17,274 bases of DNA from an uncultured Christensenella sp. (GCA_910576875.1 CAJTKI010000032.1:1-17274); one strand, 5' to 3'; shown: positions 1 to 7,599, counted from the stretch's first letter. Numbers and translations: made by a program. The notes: generated by a model from the sequence alone, not told the origin.

Positions 1-99
1 ACGGAACCATTTCGCATTCGCCAACGAATCTCCGATCCGGACGCGCCGACGCCGCCGGCGGGGAGCGGAGATTCGTTGGCGAATGCGAAATGGTTCCGT
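1..99. repeat. Perfect 34-bp inverted repeat at the window edge
   Basis: Bases 1-34 are the exact reverse complement of bases 66-99, with a 31-base GC-rich spacer at 35-65. The arm begins ACGGAACCATTTCGC at position 1 and ends with the matching GCGAAATGGTTCCGT at 85-99. Pairing stops abruptly at base 35 against base 65. The arm begins at base 1, so its true outer limit cannot be seen. The right arm lies inside a plausible reading frame just before a membrane helix. The left arm has no independent sign of function. A fold-back chimera at a contig end is the simplest explanation, and a genuine cruciform is the alternative. Confidence 0.9.
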
Positions 100-213
100 A
101 TCGTCATGATCGTGATCGCGGCGGCGACGGTCGGCATGCTTGCGGTGCAGATCATGATTTGGAGCGTCGTCTGCGCAATCAAACGGCTGCGCAAAAAACA
201 AGCGCAAAAGTAA
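1..213 (+). CDS. C-terminal fragment of a membrane-anchored protein (5' incomplete)
   Basis: Frame 1 is open from the window edge to TAA at 211-213, giving 70 residues with no start. Residues about 13-25 form a Pro/Gly/Ser-rich linker (PDAPTPPAGSGDS). Residues about 31-60 form one long hydrophobic segment beginning KWFRIVMIVIAAATVG. The end is strongly basic, KRLRKKQAQK. Linker, membrane helix and positive tail match the usual C-terminal anchor of a large exported protein, with the tail in the cytoplasm. There is no LPXTG motif. The protein itself cannot be identified. The first 34 bases are the exact reverse complement of 66-99, so residues 1-11 may be an assembly artefact, while the rest looks genuine. 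A terminator at 252-279 follows. The anchor reading is inference from composition. Confidence 0.6.
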   Translation, partial: TEPFRIRQRISDPDAPTPPAGSGDSLANAKWFRIVMIVIAAATVGMLAVQIMIWSVVCAIKRLRKKQAQK

Positions 214-251
214 ACATGCGCGCGGCGCAATGCCGCAATAAGCAAGGACGC

Positions 252-279
252 AAGCGGTATGCCCAGGCATGCCGCTTTT
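252..279 (+). terminator. Rho-independent terminator after the membrane-anchor gene
   Basis: AAGCGGTATGCC (252-263) pairs with GGCATGCCGCTT (266-277). All 12 positions can pair, counting one T-G wobble. The tip would open to a small loop, and a T run (276-279) ends the element. It lies 39 bases after the stop of the upstream gene and about 90 bases before the aro promoter, so it separates the two transcription units. The T run is short, so efficiency is uncertain. Confidence 0.7.
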
Positions 280-367
280 GCATCGGATCGAAATTCGTTC
301 GCACATCGCGGAGCGGATAAAAGCGCGTGCGGAAGACAGAAAATGTAGAAAACGCTGTCACAATTTC

Positions 368-396
368 TTGTAAACAACGCTTGTCTGTGATATAGT
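368..396 (+). promoter_or_regulatory. Sigma-A-type promoter of the aro operon
   Basis: The -35 box is TTGTAA (368-373, 4 of 6 consensus bases) and the -10 box is TATAGT (391-396, 5 of 6), with an optimal 17-base spacer. TGA just before the -10 box supplies an extended -10 TG. Transcription should begin near 403, leaving a leader of about 78 bases. The leader is GC-rich and holds one small hairpin (448-453 with 459-464) just before the aroB ribosome binding site. I see no T-box, no leader peptide with Phe or Tyr codons, and no attenuator. The stretch 280-367 shows nothing recognisable. Confidence 0.7.
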
Positions 397-480
397 AAAG
401 TCGGAATCGAGCGTGCGCGCGACGGCGCGACGCGGTCGGTTGCGCGACGTCCGCGCGGCGGACGGCACGGAGAAGCGAAA

Positions 481-1533
481 ATGAGTACATTACAAGTCAA
501 TTTAGCGGACAGATCGTATCCGATCGTGATCGAGCGCGGCGTGCTGGACCGTATCGGCGCGCACGTGCGTTCGGACGGCGGTAAAGTCTTCGTCGTGACG
601 GACGCCAACGTTGCGCCGTTGTATTTGGATCGCGTCTTGCGTTCGGTCGAGCGCGCGGGATATCGGACGGCGTCGCTCGTGCTGGAAGCGGGCGAACCGA
701 CCAAATCCTTTCAGACGCTGCCGACGGTGTACGGCGCGATGTTGGAATTCGGGCTGACGCGCAGCGACTGCGTGATCGCATTGGGCGGCGGCGTGATCGG
801 CGATCTGACCGGATTCGCGGCGGCGACCTATCTGCGCGGCGTGGCGTTTTATCAAGCGCCGACGACGCTGTTGGCGCAGGTGGACAGTTCGGTCGGCGGC
901 AAAGTCGCGGTCGATCTGCCGCAGGGCAAAAATCTCGTCGGCAATTTTTATCAACCCAAAGCGGTCTGGATCGATCCGGACGTGTTGGAAACGCTGAGCG
1001 ACGCGTATTTTCGCGACGGCATGGGCGAAGTCATCAAGTACGGTTGTATCTGCGACGCGGCGCTGTTCGATCGTTTGGATCGGTATCGCGACCGCGACGG
1101 AATCCGTCCGCATCTGGAACAAGTGATCTACGACTGCTGCGACATCAAGCGCGCGATCGTCGAGCGCGACGAGCGCGACAAGGGCGAGCGCATGTTGCTC
1201 AATTTCGGACACACGTACGGGCATGCGTTGGAGCAATATTACGGCTTTATCGGATTGACGCACGGGCAGGCGGTCGCCGCGGGCATGTGTTATATTCTGG
1301 AATCGGCGCAGGCGCGTTCTCTGACGCCGCAAGGCGCGTTGCAACGCTTGCGCAAGGTGCTGCAATCGTACGGATTGCCGATATCCGATCCCGCCCCCGC
1401 CGCGTCGGTGGTCGGCGCGATCGCGAACGATAAAAAGAATCTGGGCAAAGACCTGACCGTCGTGCTGCTGCGCGAGATCGGGCAGGGATACCTGTACAAG
1501 ACGAATACGGAATTTTTCAAGACATGGAACTGA
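481..1533 (+). CDS. aroB: 3-dehydroquinate synthase
   Basis: Converts DAHP to 3-dehydroquinate, the second shikimate-pathway step, using NAD+ and a divalent metal in the cytoplasm. The 350-residue length is normal. The sequence shows the NAD-binding GGGVIGDLTGF (102-112), TTLLAQVDSSVGGK (128-141), GEVIKYG (182-188) with metal ligand E183, and NFGHTYGHA (241-249) with H244 and H248, followed by H261 in LTHGQAV. The metal and catalytic roles come from known family structures. ATG 481 is preceded by GGAGA (469-473) at 7 bases. It is the first gene after the promoter at 368-396, and its last 10 bases overlap aroA. A TTA codon occurs at codon 8 but TTA, CTA and TCA are otherwise absent from the gene. 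No unusual residues are seen. Confidence 0.97.
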   Translation: MSTLQVNLADRSYPIVIERGVLDRIGAHVRSDGGKVFVVTDANVAPLYLDRVLRSVERAGYRTASLVLEAGEPTKSFQTLPTVYGAMLEFGLTRSDCVIALGGGVIGDLTGFAAATYLRGVAFYQAPTTLLAQVDSSVGGKVAVDLPQGKNLVGNFYQPKAVWIDPDVLETLSDAYFRDGMGEVIKYGCICDAALFDRLDRYRDRDGIRPHLEQVIYDCCDIKRAIVERDERDKGERMLLNFGHTYGHALEQYYGFIGLTHGQAVAAGMCYILESAQARSLTPQGALQRLRKVLQSYGLPISDPAPAASVVGAIANDKKNLGKDLTVVLLREIGQGYLYKTNTEFFKTWN

Positions 1534-2762
1534 CGCTGGGTACGACACGGTTAAGCGGCGAGTTGCGCATTCCGCCGTCCAAGAGCGTCGCGCACAGGGC
1601 GTTGATCTGCGCGGCGTTGAGCGCGGGCGAACATCGGATCGCGCATTTGGAGCGCAACGACGACGTGATCGCGACTGCGCGGGCGTTGGAGACGCTCGGC
1701 GCGCGCGTCGAATGGACGGACGACGGCGCGACGGTGATCGGCATCGAGCGTTGTCGCCCGATCGAAGACGCGGTCATCGATTGCAACGAGTCGGGATCGA
1801 CGCTGCGTTTTATCGTGCCGATCGTCTTGGCGATGGGCGCGCGCAACGTACGGCTGATCGGTCGCGGCAAATTGGGCTCGCGTCCGATGCGGGCGTATCG
1901 CGACCTGTGCGCCGCGCAGGGGATCGGATACCGCGACGCGAGCGCGGACCATGCGGATCGGCGCTTGGATCTGACGCTGGACGGCAAACTGCGCGCGGAT
2001 ACGTTTCGGATGCCGGGAGACGTGAGTTCGCAGTTTTTGACGGGGCTGTTGTTTGCGATGCCGCTGTTGGACGGTTGCACTCGCTTGGAATGGACGACGC
2101 CTTTGGAGTCGACCGGATATCTCGATCTGACGTTGCAGGCGATGCGCGAGGCGGGGATTCGGATCGATTGCGACGCGAGCGGATACGCGTGCGCGCCGCA
2201 AACGTATCGCATGGGCGCGTGCGAGATCGAGGGAGATTATTCGCAGGCGGCGTTCTTTGCTGTGGCGAACGCGCTCGGCGGGGACGTGCGCGTGCAGGGT
2301 TTGCGCGCGGATTCGTTGCAGGGCGATCGCGCGATCTATCCGATGTTGGAACGGCTTGCCCGATCGGACGGACAGACGTTGCGCTTGGACGGCGCGGACT
2401 GTCCCGACATCATACCGGTGTTGTGCGTGGCGTGCGCGCTTCGCAACGGCACGACGGTATTGGAACGCGTGGGCAGGTTGCGGCTCAAAGAGTGCGACCG
2501 TCAGCAGGCGATCGTGCGCGAGTTGTCGACGCTCGGCGCGGATATCCGCGCGCAGGGCGATACGATCGAGATCCGCGGGGTGCCGCGCTTGCGCGGCGGC
2601 GTCGAGGTGGACAGCCACGCCGATCATCGCATCGCGATGTCGCTGGCGATCGCGGCGTGCGCATGCGAGTCGCCGATTCGGCTGCGCGGCGCGGAGTGCG
2701 TGTCCAAATCGTATCCGAATTTTTTTGAGGACTATCGCGGACTGGGAGGTACGGCAAAATGA
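1524..2762 (+). CDS. aroA: 3-phosphoshikimate 1-carboxyvinyltransferase (EPSP synthase)
   Basis: Joins PEP to shikimate-3-phosphate to give EPSP, the sixth step toward chorismate. It has 412 residues, typical for the family. Visible motifs are PPSKSVAHR (17-25) with the PEP-contact lysine K20, NESGSTLRF (88-96), SRPMR (119-123), SSQFLTG (168-174), DCPDIIPVL (292-300) with the likely catalytic Asp D295, RLKECDR (320-326), DHRIAMS (367-373) and SKSYPNFF (394-401). The usual ESDR is ECDR here. The residue aligned with E. coli P101 appears to be F96. The start lies inside the last 10 bases of aroB, with only a weak GGAA about 11 bases upstream, so translation is probably coupled to aroB. The stop overlaps the aroC start as ATGA. 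Confidence 0.96.
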   Translation: MELTLGTTRLSGELRIPPSKSVAHRALICAALSAGEHRIAHLERNDDVIATARALETLGARVEWTDDGATVIGIERCRPIEDAVIDCNESGSTLRFIVPIVLAMGARNVRLIGRGKLGSRPMRAYRDLCAAQGIGYRDASADHADRRLDLTLDGKLRADTFRMPGDVSSQFLTGLLFAMPLLDGCTRLEWTTPLESTGYLDLTLQAMREAGIRIDCDASGYACAPQTYRMGACEIEGDYSQAAFFAVANALGGDVRVQGLRADSLQGDRAIYPMLERLARSDGQTLRLDGADCPDIIPVLCVACALRNGTTVLERVGRLRLKECDRQQAIVRELSTLGADIRAQGDTIEIRGVPRLRGGVEVDSHADHRIAMSLAIAACACESPIRLRGAECVSKSYPNFFEDYRGLGGTAK

Positions 2763-3844
2763 GCGGAGTATGGGGAGAAGCGTTGAAGATTTCGATTTTC
2801 GGCGAATCGCACGGCGAAGCGATCGGCATCGTGATCGACGGATTGCCGGCGGGATTCGAGCCGGATATGCAGGCGGTGCATAGCGAAATGGCACGTCGCG
2901 CGCCCGGCACGGACGAATTGTCCACGCCGCGCAAAGAAGCCGACGAGCCGCAGATCGTGAGCGGACTGTTGGACGGCAAGACGACGGGCACGCCGCTGTG
3001 CTGTCTGATCCGCAATACGAATACCAAGTCGGGCGATTACGAACAATTGCGCCGCACCGTGCGCCCCGGACACAGCGATTACGGATATTTTGTCAAGACG
3101 CAGGGCAACAACGACGTGCGCGGCGGCGGACATTCGTCCGGACGGTTGACCGCGCCGCTCGTATTTTGCGGCGCGCTGTGCAAACAATTGCTGGCGGCGC
3201 GCGGCATCGAGATCGGCGCGCATTTATACAGTCTGGACGGCGTGAAGGATCGCGCGTTCGGGACGGTCGAAAGCGCTCGGCGGCTGGCAGAATTGAGAGG
3301 CATGCGCATGCCGCTGCTCGATCCGAACGTCGAAGCGCAGATGCGCGAACGCGTCGCGCTTGCGCGGCGGGACGGAGACAGCGTGGGCGGCGTCGTCGAG
3401 TGCATGGTCGTCGGCGTGCCGGCGGGCGTGGGAGAGCCGTTCTTCCAATCGGTGGAGTCGCAATTGAGCGCGTTGCTGTTTTCGGTGCCGGCGGTGAAGG
3501 GCGTCGAATTCGGGGACGGATTTGCGTTGGCGCAGATGCGCGGGTCGCAAGCCAACGATCCGTGGATCGTCGAAGACGGCGAGATTCGCACGCTGACCAA
3601 TCGCAACGGCGGCGTGCTCGGCGGCATCGCGACGTCGATGCCGATCGTATTCCGCGTCGCAATCAAGCCGACGCCGTCGATCTTTGTGCCGCAGCGTTCG
3701 GTCGATCCGATCGATCGGCGGGAAACGACGCTGCAATTGCACGGCAGACACGATCCGTGCATCGCGGTGCGCGCCGTGCCCGTTATCGAAGCGGCGGCGG
3801 CGATCGCAATCTACGATTTGATCGCGCGCGGGGAGCGCGGATAG
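2759..3844 (+). CDS. aroC: Chorismate synthase
   Basis: Makes chorismate from EPSP with reduced FMN, the last common step before Phe, Tyr and Trp. It has 361 residues, normal length. The family signature regions are present: GESHGEAIGIVIDGLPAG near the N-terminus, RRAPGTDELSTPRKE, RPGHSDYGYFVKTQGNNDVRG followed by GGGHSSGRLTAPL (the variant form of the usual GGGRSSAR), NRNGGVLGGIATSMPI and KPTPSI, and GRHDPCIAVRAVPVIEA near the C-terminus. A GGGAGG box (2744-2749) stands 9 bases before ATG 2759. The gene overlaps aroA by four bases. Its stop TAG (3842-3844) is part of the AGGAG that serves pheA. No FMN-reductase domain is fused, so reduced flavin must come from elsewhere. Confidence 0.97.
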   Translation: MSGVWGEALKISIFGESHGEAIGIVIDGLPAGFEPDMQAVHSEMARRAPGTDELSTPRKEADEPQIVSGLLDGKTTGTPLCCLIRNTNTKSGDYEQLRRTVRPGHSDYGYFVKTQGNNDVRGGGHSSGRLTAPLVFCGALCKQLLAARGIEIGAHLYSLDGVKDRAFGTVESARRLAELRGMRMPLLDPNVEAQMRERVALARRDGDSVGGVVECMVVGVPAGVGEPFFQSVESQLSALLFSVPAVKGVEFGDGFALAQMRGSQANDPWIVEDGEIRTLTNRNGGVLGGIATSMPIVFRVAIKPTPSIFVPQRSVDPIDRRETTLQLHGRHDPCIAVRAVPVIEAAAAIAIYDLIARGERG

Positions 3845-3853
3845 GAGCGGACG

Positions 3854-4984
3854 ATGGACGATTTGCAACGGTTGAGAACCCGAATCGACGAGATCGACGC
3901 GCGTATGATCGATCTGTTCGAACAACGCATGGCGCTGTCCGAACAAGTCGCCGAATATAAACGCACGCATGCGCAGTCCGTCTTGCAGACGGGACGCGAA
4001 GACGACGTGCGCGCGCATGCCGTCGAGTGCCTGCGCGACAAACGCCTTGCGCCGCACGCGGTGGAATTCGTCAACGCCGTCATGGACGTGAGCAAGGACT
4101 ATCAGCACGAGCGGCTCGGACACGGACTGTGGCGGGACGGACTCGCGCGAGAGACGTTCGATTTGCATGCGCCCAAAGGATATTTCGGCGCGCAGGGCAG
4201 CAATACCGAACAGGCGATGCGCGAATTTTTCGGCAATTCGGACGGCGCAATCGCGTATGATAAGTTTGAAGACGTATTTCGGGCGATCGACGGCGGAGAG
4301 ATCCGATACGGCGTCGTGCCGATCGAAAATTCGTCTACCGGCGCGATCGACGACGTGTACGATCTGCTCGGCAAATACGATTTGTACATCGTCGGCGAGC
4401 ACTGGTCGCGCATCCGCCACTGTCTGTGGGGCGTGGAAGGCAGCACGCTCGATACCGTGCGGGACGTGTATTCGCATCCGCAGGGATTGGCGCAGTGCAA
4501 GGCGTACGTGGAGCGTCGCGGCTATACGCCGCACGCGTACCACGATACCGCTGCGAGCGCCGCGTTGGTCGCCGCGCAGACGGACGTGCGCAAAGCCGCG
4601 ATCGCGGGGGAATGCGCGGGCAAACGATACGGTCTAAGCATGCTGGATCGGGATATTCAGACGTGCGGAGACAATTTTACGCGCTTCGTCGTGATCTCCA
4701 AGACGCTGACGCGCGACAAAGGCGATAAGGTCGGCATTCGATTCGGACTGTACAGCGCGAGCGGCACGCTGTTTCGCGCGTTGCGGTATTTTGCGCGCTA
4801 CGGCATCAATATGATCATGTTGGAGTCGCGTCCCGTTCCGGAAAATCCGTGCAACTATTGGTTCTACGTCGATCTGGAAGGGAGCTTGCAGGACGATAGC
4901 ATGCGTCAGGCGCTCGGCGTGCTGGCGGAGCATACGACGAGCATGCGCGTGCTCGGCGAGTACCGCAAGGGAGAATGGAAGTGA
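3854..4984 (+). CDS. pheA: Bifunctional chorismate mutase / prephenate dehydratase (P-protein) with ACT domain
   Basis: Rearranges chorismate to prephenate and then dehydrates and decarboxylates it to phenylpyruvate, the precursor of Phe. Residues 1-88 are an AroQ-class helical chorismate mutase with R10, R25, K36, R48 and E49 in the expected order. Residues about 108-285 are the dehydratase, starting GYFGAQGSNTEQA, with VVPIENSSTGAI (154-165), YSHPQGLAQC (206-215) and the catalytic TRF motif (276-278). Residues about 293-370 are an ACT domain with ESRP (324-327). The partner GAL motif reads GTL here. Together they suggest feedback inhibition by Phe, which is inference. AGGAG (3843-3847) lies 6 bases before ATG and overlaps the aroC stop. 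The 376-residue length matches the three-domain architecture. Confidence 0.96.
   Translation: MDDLQRLRTRIDEIDARMIDLFEQRMALSEQVAEYKRTHAQSVLQTGREDDVRAHAVECLRDKRLAPHAVEFVNAVMDVSKDYQHERLGHGLWRDGLARETFDLHAPKGYFGAQGSNTEQAMREFFGNSDGAIAYDKFEDVFRAIDGGEIRYGVVPIENSSTGAIDDVYDLLGKYDLYIVGEHWSRIRHCLWGVEGSTLDTVRDVYSHPQGLAQCKAYVERRGYTPHAYHDTAASAALVAAQTDVRKAAIAGECAGKRYGLSMLDRDIQTCGDNFTRFVVISKTLTRDKGDKVGIRFGLYSASGTLFRALRYFARYGINMIMLESRPVPENPCNYWFYVDLEGSLQDDSMRQALGVLAEHTTSMRVLGEYRKGEWK
4967..4983 (+). promoter_or_regulatory. Ribosome binding site that decides the aroE-aroK start
   Basis: AAGGGAG (4967-4973) is only one base from ATG 4975 but seven bases from the in-frame GTG at 4981. The GTG start also gives a GTGA overlap with the pheA stop (4982-4984), like the ATGA junctions elsewhere in this operon. 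GTG 4981 is therefore the better start, giving an N-terminus MKSYCVIGEKLG. The ATG 4975 start would only add two residues. Confidence 0.65.
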
Positions 4985-6273
4985 AATCGTATTGCGTGAT
5001 CGGCGAGAAGCTGGGGCATACGCTGTCGCCTGCGATCCATGCGGAATTTTTTCGTCGGATCGGGCTCGACGCGCAATATTGCGCCGTGCCCGTCGCGCAG
5101 GATCGGATCGACGACGCGCGGGCGTTGCTGGCGCGCTACGACGGCGTCAACGTCACCGTCCCGTACAAACAACGCGTGATGCCGTTGTTGGACGGGATTG
5201 CGGACGACGCGGCGCAGATCGGCGCGGTCAATACGATCGTCGCGCGCGGCGGCAAACTGTACGGTTACAACACCGATCCGTACGGATTCGGCGCGATGCT
5301 GGACAGCGTCGGCGCGCAGGTACGGGATCGCGATTGCGTCGTGCTCGGCACGGGCGGCGCGAGCAAGGCGGTCGTGCATACGTTGCGCTCGCGCGGCGCG
5401 CGCGTGACGCTCGTCAGCCGTACGGGCGGGCAAACGGACGGGGACGTCGCGTGCGTCGGATACGACGCGATTCCGCAACGCTTTTATCTGCTCGTCAATA
5501 CGACGCCGGTCGGGATGTTCCCGCAGGCGGACGGCATGCCGGTTTCGGACGAGATCGTCGCGCGCTGCGAAGTCGTCGCGGATATCGTCTACAATCCGAT
5601 GTTGACGCGGCTTTTGGCAAGCGGCATCGCGCAGGGCAAAATCGTCGCGGGCGGATTGCTGATGCTCGTCGCACAGGGGATTCGCTCGCAGGAATATTGG
5701 AACGATGCGCGCTACGACATGCGCACCGTGCTCGACGTGTACGGCGCGATCAAGGCGGATTTCGTCCGCGCGGAACGCGGCAATCTGTATCTGATCGGCA
5801 TGATGGGATGCGGCAAGACGACGCTGGGCAAAGAGCTGGCGCGTCGTTGCGGCAAGGAGTATTTGGATACGGACGCGTGGATCGAGCGCAACGCGAATCA
5901 AAGCGTGTCGCAATTGTTCGAACAAGGCGAAGACGTGTTTCGGGCTTGGGAACGCAAGGCGATCGCGTATGCGGCGACCAGGCGCGACTGCGTCGTTTCG
6001 ACGGGCGGTGGATGCGTGTCGAGCGCGTTCAATACGGCGGCGATGCGCGCGAGCGGTCTGGTGTGTTTGATCGATCGTCCGATCGACGAGATCGCGCGGA
6101 CGTGTGATTGCGACAGCCGTCCGCTGCTCAGGCGGGGCGTTGACGCGCTCCGCGAAATTTATCGTGCGCGCGAACCGATCTACCGCGCCGCGGCGGATCT
6201 GGCGATCGACAATTCCGCAACTCCGGACGCCGGATTGCGCCAACTCTTGACAACGGTAGGTAACACGCTATGA
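4981..6273 (+). CDS. aroE-aroK: Fused shikimate dehydrogenase - shikimate kinase
   Basis: One polypeptide of about 430 residues carries two consecutive pathway enzymes. Residues 1 to about 260 are NADPH-dependent shikimate dehydrogenase, reducing 3-dehydroshikimate: GHTLSPAIH (a TxS variant of the usual SxS shikimate-binding motif), NVTVPYK with catalytic K63, NTD with D99, GTGGAS (123-128) of the NADP-binding fold, NTTPVGM and DIVYNP. Residues about 268-430 are shikimate kinase: Walker A GMMGCGKT (273-280), DTD (296-298), FEQGEDVFRAWE, GGG (342-344), lid RPLL (380-383) and REPIYRAAADL. All key residues of both domains are present, so both activities are expected. No stop or frameshift separates them. 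The start GTG 4981 is chosen from ribosome binding site spacing. The gene overlaps pheA and aroQ by four bases each. Confidence 0.95.
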   Translation: MKSYCVIGEKLGHTLSPAIHAEFFRRIGLDAQYCAVPVAQDRIDDARALLARYDGVNVTVPYKQRVMPLLDGIADDAAQIGAVNTIVARGGKLYGYNTDPYGFGAMLDSVGAQVRDRDCVVLGTGGASKAVVHTLRSRGARVTLVSRTGGQTDGDVACVGYDAIPQRFYLLVNTTPVGMFPQADGMPVSDEIVARCEVVADIVYNPMLTRLLASGIAQGKIVAGGLLMLVAQGIRSQEYWNDARYDMRTVLDVYGAIKADFVRAERGNLYLIGMMGCGKTTLGKELARRCGKEYLDTDAWIERNANQSVSQLFEQGEDVFRAWERKAIAYAATRRDCVVSTGGGCVSSAFNTAAMRASGLVCLIDRPIDEIARTCDCDSRPLLRRGVDALREIYRAREPIYRAAADLAIDNSATPDAGLRQLLTTVGNTL

Positions 6274-6701
6274 AAATCATGATTCTCAACGGTCCCAATC
6301 TGAACATGCTCGGGATTCGCGAACCGCAGGTCTACGGAACCGAAGGCTACGACGCGCTCTGTACGTATGTGCGCAGTCGTTGCGCGGACGACGAATTGCA
6401 GTTTTTCCAAAGCAATTCGGAAGGCGCGATCATCGACCGCCTGCACGCGTGTTATTTCGAGCGTTTCGACGGAATCGTGATCAACCCGGGCGCGTATACG
6501 CATTACAGCTACGCGATCTACGACGCGATCAAAGCGATCGGCATTCCGACTGTCGAAGTGCATATTTCCGACATCGGATCGCGCGAAGCGTTCCGTCGCG
6601 TATCGGTCACGGCGCCCGCCTGCATCGCGCAGATCAGCGGACGCGGAATCGAAGGGTACGTGCTGGCGGTGCGGCGTTTGAAGGAGTTCGATCATGCGTA
6701 A
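6270..6701 (+). CDS. aroQ: 3-dehydroquinate dehydratase, type II
   Basis: Dehydrates 3-dehydroquinate to 3-dehydroshikimate, the third pathway step, by the type II (anti-elimination) mechanism. At 143 residues it has the usual size of this small dodecameric enzyme. The sequence shows NGPNLNMLGIREPQVYG (7-23) with R17 and catalytic Y22, INPGAYTH (71-78) with N72 and H78, and VEVHIS (95-100) with E96 and H98, then R105 and R109. By analogy with the Mycobacterium enzyme all catalytic residues are kept. The loop usually reading SNxHAREEF is SDIGSREAF here. ATG 6270 overlaps the previous stop as ATGA, with only a weak TAGG (6257-6260) upstream, so translation is probably coupled. The stop overlaps tyrA by eight bases. 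Confidence 0.95.
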   Translation: MKIMILNGPNLNMLGIREPQVYGTEGYDALCTYVRSRCADDELQFFQSNSEGAIIDRLHACYFERFDGIVINPGAYTHYSYAIYDAIKAIGIPTVEVHISDIGSREAFRRVSVTAPACIAQISGRGIEGYVLAVRRLKEFDHA

Positions 6702-7563
6702 ATTCCATACCGTAACCGTCGTCGGACTCGGCGTCATCGGCGGCTCGTACGCTAAGGCGCTTTCCGCGCTGGGATATCGCGTATTGGGCGTGGACAGCGA
6801 TGCGCAGACGCTGCAAGCGGCTGCGGACGACGGCGCGATCGAGCAGGGCGCGAGCGATCCCGACGCGTTTTTCGCGCAGAGCGATCTGATCGTGTTTGCG
6901 CTGTATCCGTCCCGCATCGCCGACTATCTGCACGCGCATTTGCATGCGATCGCCGCGGACTGCGTGTTGACGGACGTGGCGGGACTTAAATCGCATTTCG
7001 TACAGCAGATTTGCGCTTCGCTCGCCGATCGCGCCGATCTGCAATTCGTGTTTTGTCATCCGATGGCGGGACGCGAAAAACGCGGATACGCGTATGCCGA
7101 TCCGAGCGTGTTTTGCGGCGCGAACTTTATCGTGACGCCGACACGGACCGCTTGCGAAGAGACGATCGAGCGCGTCGAGGCGTTGGCGCGCGAGATCGGA
7201 TTCGGACGCATTCGGCGCATTACGCCGCAACTGCACGACGAGATGATCGCGTTTACGTCTCAGTTGCCGCACGCGATCGCGGTCGCGTTGATCAACGGCG
7301 ACACGCATCCGGATACGGGGGATTTTATCGGCGACAGCTATCGGGATCTGACCCGCATCGCGAACATCAACGAAGATTTGTGGACGCAGTTGTTCTTGGA
7401 AAACGCGGACAATCTGATCGCGCAGTTGGACGCGTTCGAACGTCAATTGCGGATCGTGCGCGACGCGGTTGCCGCGCGCGACGCGCAGACGTTGCGAGAA
7501 ACGATGATCCGCGCGGGGATACGGCGCAGAAAATTGGAGTCGGATCGCGCAAAAACACAATAA
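6694..7563 (+). CDS. tyrA: Prephenate dehydrogenase
   Basis: Oxidatively decarboxylates prephenate to 4-hydroxyphenylpyruvate, the Tyr precursor, with NAD(P)+. The Rossmann motif GLGVIGGS (11-18) is at the N-terminus, followed by TDVAGLKS (93-100), FCHPMAGREKRG (120-131), HDEMIAFTSQLPHAIA (181-196) and a C-terminal helical dimer domain containing GDSYRDLTRIANIN. At 289 residues there is neither a fused chorismate mutase nor an ACT domain, so feedback control by Tyr through an ACT domain is not expected. AAGGAG (6681-6686) sits 7 bases before ATG 6694 inside the end of aroQ. It is the last aro gene. No strong terminator follows, so some read-through into the next unit is possible. Confidence 0.94.
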   Translation: MRKFHTVTVVGLGVIGGSYAKALSALGYRVLGVDSDAQTLQAAADDGAIEQGASDPDAFFAQSDLIVFALYPSRIADYLHAHLHAIAADCVLTDVAGLKSHFVQQICASLADRADLQFVFCHPMAGREKRGYAYADPSVFCGANFIVTPTRTACEETIERVEALAREIGFGRIRRITPQLHDEMIAFTSQLPHAIAVALINGDTHPDTGDFIGDSYRDLTRIANINEDLWTQLFLENADNLIAQLDAFERQLRIVRDAVAARDAQTLRETMIRAGIRRRKLESDRAKTQ

Positions 7564-7599
7564 TTCTCGCGCCGAACGCGCGGAATATGCCGATAAGAA

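Noticed and set aside
90..320. A 76-codon + strand open frame near the left edge
   Set aside because: It overlaps the membrane-anchor reading frame and runs through the terminator at 252-279. The product is Arg-rich with no sign of being a real protein.
7568..7580. CGCG-CCGAA-CGCG hairpin after tyrA as a terminator
   Set aside because: The stem is only four base pairs and no T run follows, so it is not convincing. Read-through from tyrA remains possible.
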